Assembly (NCBI GenBank): GCA_016234025.1
Contig: JACQLL010000010.1
Location: forward strand, 1 to 7,023
Source: Candidatus Pacearchaeota archaeon
GTDB taxonomy: Archaea > Nanobdellota > Nanobdellia > Pacearchaeales > GW2011-AR1
Reading direction: 5' to 3'
Length of the DNA stretch: 7,023 bases
A program made the translations under genes and the position numbers. The stretch's first letter is position 1, and each line of letters starts with the position of its first letter. This document shows positions 5,380 to 7,023 of the stretch, piece after piece. The notes beneath the pieces were generated by a model. It was not told the origin of the DNA, made no database searches, and saw only the letters and a program-made list of their open reading frames with translations.

Positions 5380-6408
5380 TCAAGATATTAAAGTATTTAT
5401 AAATTTATCAATCTCCTCAATCGTCATAAAACTCATCAGCTCCTCCCTCTTATTCCCCGCGCCTTTAAATCCCCTCAAAAACTTTCCGCCAACATATTTA
5501 ACGCGCCCAAAATCACCTTCGTCTCCAAAAAATTTCTTCTCCAACTTTACATACTCTTTAAACATCTTCAAATTCTTCTTAACATCCTCTACAGATAACT
5601 CTTCTCTATCAATCGAGGTTTTCTTATTAATATCACTAGCGAAGCGAGTTTTATCATTCACTCGCCTTCGGCGAGTACTATTTCCTAAATAATTCAAAAT
5701 CCTCTCGAAAATCAATGGGTCTCCTATCGCGCCCCGCGCAATCATGACACCGTCGCATCCTGTCTCTTTAAACATTCTTTCAACATCTTCCTTGGAAAAA
5801 ACATCGCCGTTCCCAATAACAGGAATTTTAATTTCGTCCTTAACTTTTTTAATCCAGCTCCATTCAGCAGGAACGTCTCTCCCATCAATTGCTAAACGAG
5901 GATGCAAAGTCAGGGCATCTGCTCCGGCTTTCTCAATCTCGCGCGCAACTTCCACGACGTTATTTTTCCTGAATCCAAGACGAATCTTCGCCGTAACCGG
6001 CTTTCCGGTTTTCTTCAAAATCTTTATCATTCTCGAAATTTTCTCAGGATTCCTCAACAAATAACTCCCTGCTTCATTCCCGGTAATTCGCAAAGAAGGA
6101 CAACCACAATTCAAATCAATAAGCTCGAAATCTTTCCACTTTCCTGATTTAACAAACTTCTCAAATTCCTCCTCGCTGTTTCCGGTAATCTGCAAACCAA
6201 TCGGTTTGTCTTCCTTATTCGTTTTCATCAAGTTTTTCGTCTTCTTGTTCTCATGAAGAATCGCATCAATGTAAAGCATCTCCGTGAAAGCCAAACTCGC
6301 TCCCGCACGTCGACACAAAAGCCGATAAGGCAAGTCAGTAACATCTACCATCGGCGCCAAGATTAATGGATTTGCAAGTTTCAGATTTCCTATTTTTATT
6401 GTCTTCAT
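5380..6408 (-). CDS. dus: tRNA-dihydrouridine synthase
   Basis: 342 residues from the ATG at 6408. It is a flavoprotein that reduces specific uridines of tRNA to dihydrouridine using NAD(P)H. The TIM barrel shows LAPMVDVTDLPYR (17-29, FMN phosphate/flavin face), DLNCGCPS (98-105, catalytic Cys most likely 103), KIRLG (141-145), HPR (169-171), NGDV (200-203) and ARGAIGDPLIF (224-234). The C-terminal helical tRNA-binding domain follows from about 268. I reject the longer frame from a TTG at 6459: it would begin upstream of the TATA box (6441-6450), whereas the ATG at 6408 begins directly with the family's usual first strand. Residues about 245-258 are encoded by two small palindromes and look like an in-frame insertion in the linker. 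Seven bases separate this gene from the radical SAM gene downstream. Confidence 0.93.
   Translation of the reverse strand: MKTIKIGNLKLANPLILAPMVDVTDLPYRLLCRRAGASLAFTEMLYIDAILHENKKTKNLMKTNKEDKPIGLQITGNSEEEFEKFVKSGKWKDFELIDLNCGCPSLRITGNEAGSYLLRNPEKISRMIKILKKTGKPVTAKIRLGFRKNNVVEVAREIEKAGADALTLHPRLAIDGRDVPAEWSWIKKVKDEIKIPVIGNGDVFSKEDVERMFKETGCDGVMIARGAIGDPLIFERILNYLGNSTRRRRVNDKTRFASDINKKTSIDREELSVEDVKKNLKMFKEYVKLEKKFFGDEGDFGRVKYVGGKFLRGFKGAGNKREELMSFMTIEEIDKFINTLIS
5394..5403 (-). promoter_or_regulatory. TATA box for the radical SAM gene, inside the end of dus
   Basis: The minus strand reads TTTATAAATA, the best TATA match in the window, centred about 26 bases before the ATG at 5372. It overlaps the last codons of dus (FINT). 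The radical SAM gene therefore probably has its own leaderless transcript, even though the two genes are only seven bases apart and could also be read through. Confidence 0.6.
5635..5676. repeat. Pair of palindromes inserted in frame within dus
   Basis: ACTCGCC (5660-5666) pairs with GGCGAGT (5670-5676) around TTC. A second hairpin, 5635-5649, has six pairs and one mismatch around GAA, and contains the heptamer GCGAAGC (5639-5645), known as an unusually stable DNA mini-hairpin. The arms GCGAGT (5644-5649) and ACTCGC (5660-5665) can also pair with each other. The block encodes residues about 245-258 of Dus (TRRRRVNDKTRFAS), in the linker between barrel and helical domain, and keeps the frame open. 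Confidence 0.65.
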
Positions 6409-6440
6409 AAAGACAAATGCAACTCTGACATTAAAAAACT

Positions 6441-6450
6441 TTATAATATA
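6441..6450 (-). promoter_or_regulatory. TATA box for dus
   Basis: The minus strand reads TATATTATAA, followed by AAG, centred about 37 bases before the ATG at 6408. The expected transcript start would leave a leader of about 12 bases. A poorer T-rich alternative (minus strand TTTTTTAAT, about 6430-6439) would give a leaderless start. The box abuts and partly overlaps the first arm of the inverted-repeat element at 6447-6494. Confidence 0.5.
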
Positions 6451-6494
6451 GTCAACCAACTAAGTTCTTCGGTTAGTTTCGGTTGGTTGACTAT
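6447..6494 (+). repeat. Inverted-repeat element, copy A
   Basis: The left arm ATAGTCAACCAAC (6448-6460) pairs perfectly over 13 bp with GTTGGTTGACTAT (6482-6494). The first 27 bases (6447-6473) match copy B at 21 positions and copy C at 21. The loop carries the shared TTCGGT. The element sits directly upstream of dus and touches its TATA box. Confidence 0.75.
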
Positions 6495-6495
6495 T

Positions 6496-6539
6496 TAGGG
6501 GACCAATTTGCGACCGAGAAATTAAATTGGTTCACTATA
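6496..6539 (-). repeat. Inverted-repeat element, copy B
   Basis: On the minus strand the 27-base arm runs from 6539 to 6513, starts TATAGTGAACCAATTTAA and ends CTCGGT; it matches copy C at 23 of 27 positions. Its partner arm is 6496-6509: 12 of 14 positions are complementary and one more would be a G-U pair in RNA. It abuts copy A, with one base between, in the opposite orientation. Confidence 0.7.
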
Positions 6540-6563
6540 ATTTTAGATACAATGTGATTTAAT

Positions 6564-6571
6564 GAAAAAAT
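6564..6571 (-). terminator. Possible T-run terminator after the 87-residue gene
   Basis: On the minus strand a run of six T (complement of 6565-6570) lies in a very T-rich stretch starting a few bases after the stop codon at 6585. T-runs without a hairpin are enough for termination in many archaea. Confidence 0.35.
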
Positions 6572-6584
6572 AATAATTATTGAG

Positions 6585-6848
6585 TTACTCTTGCCTTTTT
6601 AATGTTGGGAACGCCTCATGCAAACCGTACAAGATAACATCATACACTTGGATAACTAATTCGTACTTATCAATACGCTCTGCTGTACGAATTCTCTCTT
6701 CTACATCGGATCTTGTTAAGTCTCCTTTATGATTTCCCTGCAATTCTCTCTGATTAACATATTCGTGAAGAAATTCCCTGTTACGTCCTCTTTCGGCTCT
6801 TAAAATTGCTGCCAAGTTCTCTAACTTTTCTTTGTCTTCTTCCGCCAT
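6585..6848 (-). CDS. Small uncharacterised helical protein, 87 residues
   Basis: I do not recognise this family. The sequence looks almost entirely helical and strongly charged: a first amphipathic helix (MAEEDKEKLENLAAILRAER), a polar turn (GNHKGDLTRSD near 38-48), a second helix (VEERIRTAERIDKYELVIQVYDVILYGLHEAF). There are no cysteines and no membrane segment. The two-helix layout would suit a small dimeric binding or antitoxin-like protein, but there is no motif to support a role. A TATA-like box (GGTTAAATAG on the minus strand) centred about 25 bases before the ATG supports the start. The gene is bracketed by inverted copies of a repeated arm: 6524-6539 and 6892-6907 match at 14 of 16 positions as inverted repeats. 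Lysine content is low, as in the other small genes here. Confidence 0.65.
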   Translation of the reverse strand: MAEEDKEKLENLAAILRAERGRNREFLHEYVNQRELQGNHKGDLTRSDVEERIRTAERIDKYELVIQVYDVILYGLHEAFPTLKRQE

Positions 6849-6868
6849 AACTTCTCTATTTTCTTTCT

Positions 6869-6878
6869 CTATTTAACC
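6869..6878 (-). promoter_or_regulatory. TATA-like box for the 87-residue gene
   Basis: The minus strand reads GGTTAAATAG, centred about 25 bases before the ATG at 6848, preceded by the purine-rich GAAAA that would fit a BRE. The spacing implies a leaderless transcript. Confidence 0.5.
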
Positions 6879-6891
6879 TTTTCGTTCTAGC

Positions 6892-6983
6892 TATAGTCCA
6901 CCAATTTAATCTTTCGGTTTTCTGAAGCTTCGTGAGAAGCGAAGATTAGAGAACTTCGTTCTCTTTATTTATTGGTGGACTAC
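6892..6983 (+). repeat. Inverted-repeat element, copy C, with a multibranch fold
   Basis: The outer arms TAGTCCACCAAT (6894-6905) and ATTGGTGGACTA (6971-6982) pair perfectly. Inside, TAATCTT (6907-6913) pairs with AAGATTA (6942-6948) and encloses GCTTC/GAAGC (6927-6931, 6936-6940), closed by GTGA, a GNRA-type tetraloop. Next to it AGAGAAC (6948-6954) pairs with GTTCTCT (6958-6964) around TTC; the two inner stems share base 6948, so one end pair must give way. The predicted shape is an outer stem with two side arms, about 90 bases. It may be a structured RNA or the longest member of a small mobile repeat family shared with copies A and B. Confidence 0.65.
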
Positions 6984-6984
6984 G

Positions 6985-7015
6985 TCAAGAACCCTCAAAG
7001 ATTTCGGGTTCTTGA
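6985..7015. repeat. Perfect 10-bp hairpin, related to that at 37-64
   Basis: TCAAGAACCC (6985-6994) pairs perfectly with GGGTTCTTGA (7006-7015) around an 11-base loop. With one flanking base each side, the outer GTCAAGAA...TTCTTGAG is shared with the hairpin at the left edge of the window. It begins two bases after copy C ends and could act as a terminator for a transcript from either side. Confidence 0.6.
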
Positions 7016-7023
7016 GCGCATCC

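Noticed and set aside
5744..6147. Plus-strand open frames opposite dus
   Set aside because: They are shadows of a clearly identified gene with conserved motifs on the minus strand.
6409..6459. Longer dus start from a TTG at 6459, adding 17 residues
   Set aside because: The extension would start upstream of the TATA box and inside an inverted-repeat arm. It adds residues unlike the family, whereas the ATG at 6408 begins with the conserved first strand.

Overview
The window looks like chromosomal DNA from an archaeon, most likely a small-genome lineage of the DPANN type. Five of the genes have a TATA-like AT box centred about 24 to 27 bases before the start codon, with no convincing Shine-Dalgarno site. 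That is the layout of archaeal leaderless transcripts. The genes are AT-rich and tightly spaced, and two are very rich in lysine. The lineage is inference; no rRNA or tRNA gene is present to settle it.

Layout, left to right. A probable gene runs off the left edge on the minus strand (1-176). It diverges from a secreted SGNH-hydrolase-like protein (215-1234, +), whose stop overlaps the stop of cysteinyl-tRNA synthetase (1231-2625, -) at a shared TTAA. A 398-base stretch with palindromes but no convincing gene follows. A 94-residue unknown protein (3024-3308, -) comes next, lying between an 11-base inverted repeat. A second intergenic region (3309-3692) carries GC-rich alternating arms, a T-rich palindrome and two tandem two-tier stem-loops, and leads into a 97-residue unknown protein (3693-3986, +). 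This converges on a HemW/HemN-like radical SAM protein (4017-5372, -), which is preceded by a tRNA-dihydrouridine synthase (dus, 5380-6408 after start correction, -). An 87-residue unknown protein (6585-6848, -) sits between copies of an inverted-repeat element.

Two genes are recognisable translation functions (Cys-tRNA charging, tRNA dihydrouridine). The radical SAM protein and the three small proteins are much poorer in lysine than their neighbours, which may mark them as later arrivals.

The most unusual content is non-coding. (i) Three copies of a 27-base arm starting TATAGT and ending CGGT occur at 6447-6539 and 6892-6918. Each forms an inverted repeat with its own partner arm, and one encloses a small multibranch fold. 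(ii) Two tandem two-tier stem-loops lie at 3557-3665. (iii) A pair of small palindromes lies in frame inside dus. (iv) Odd palindromes with a CTTCG/CGAAG centre recur across the window.
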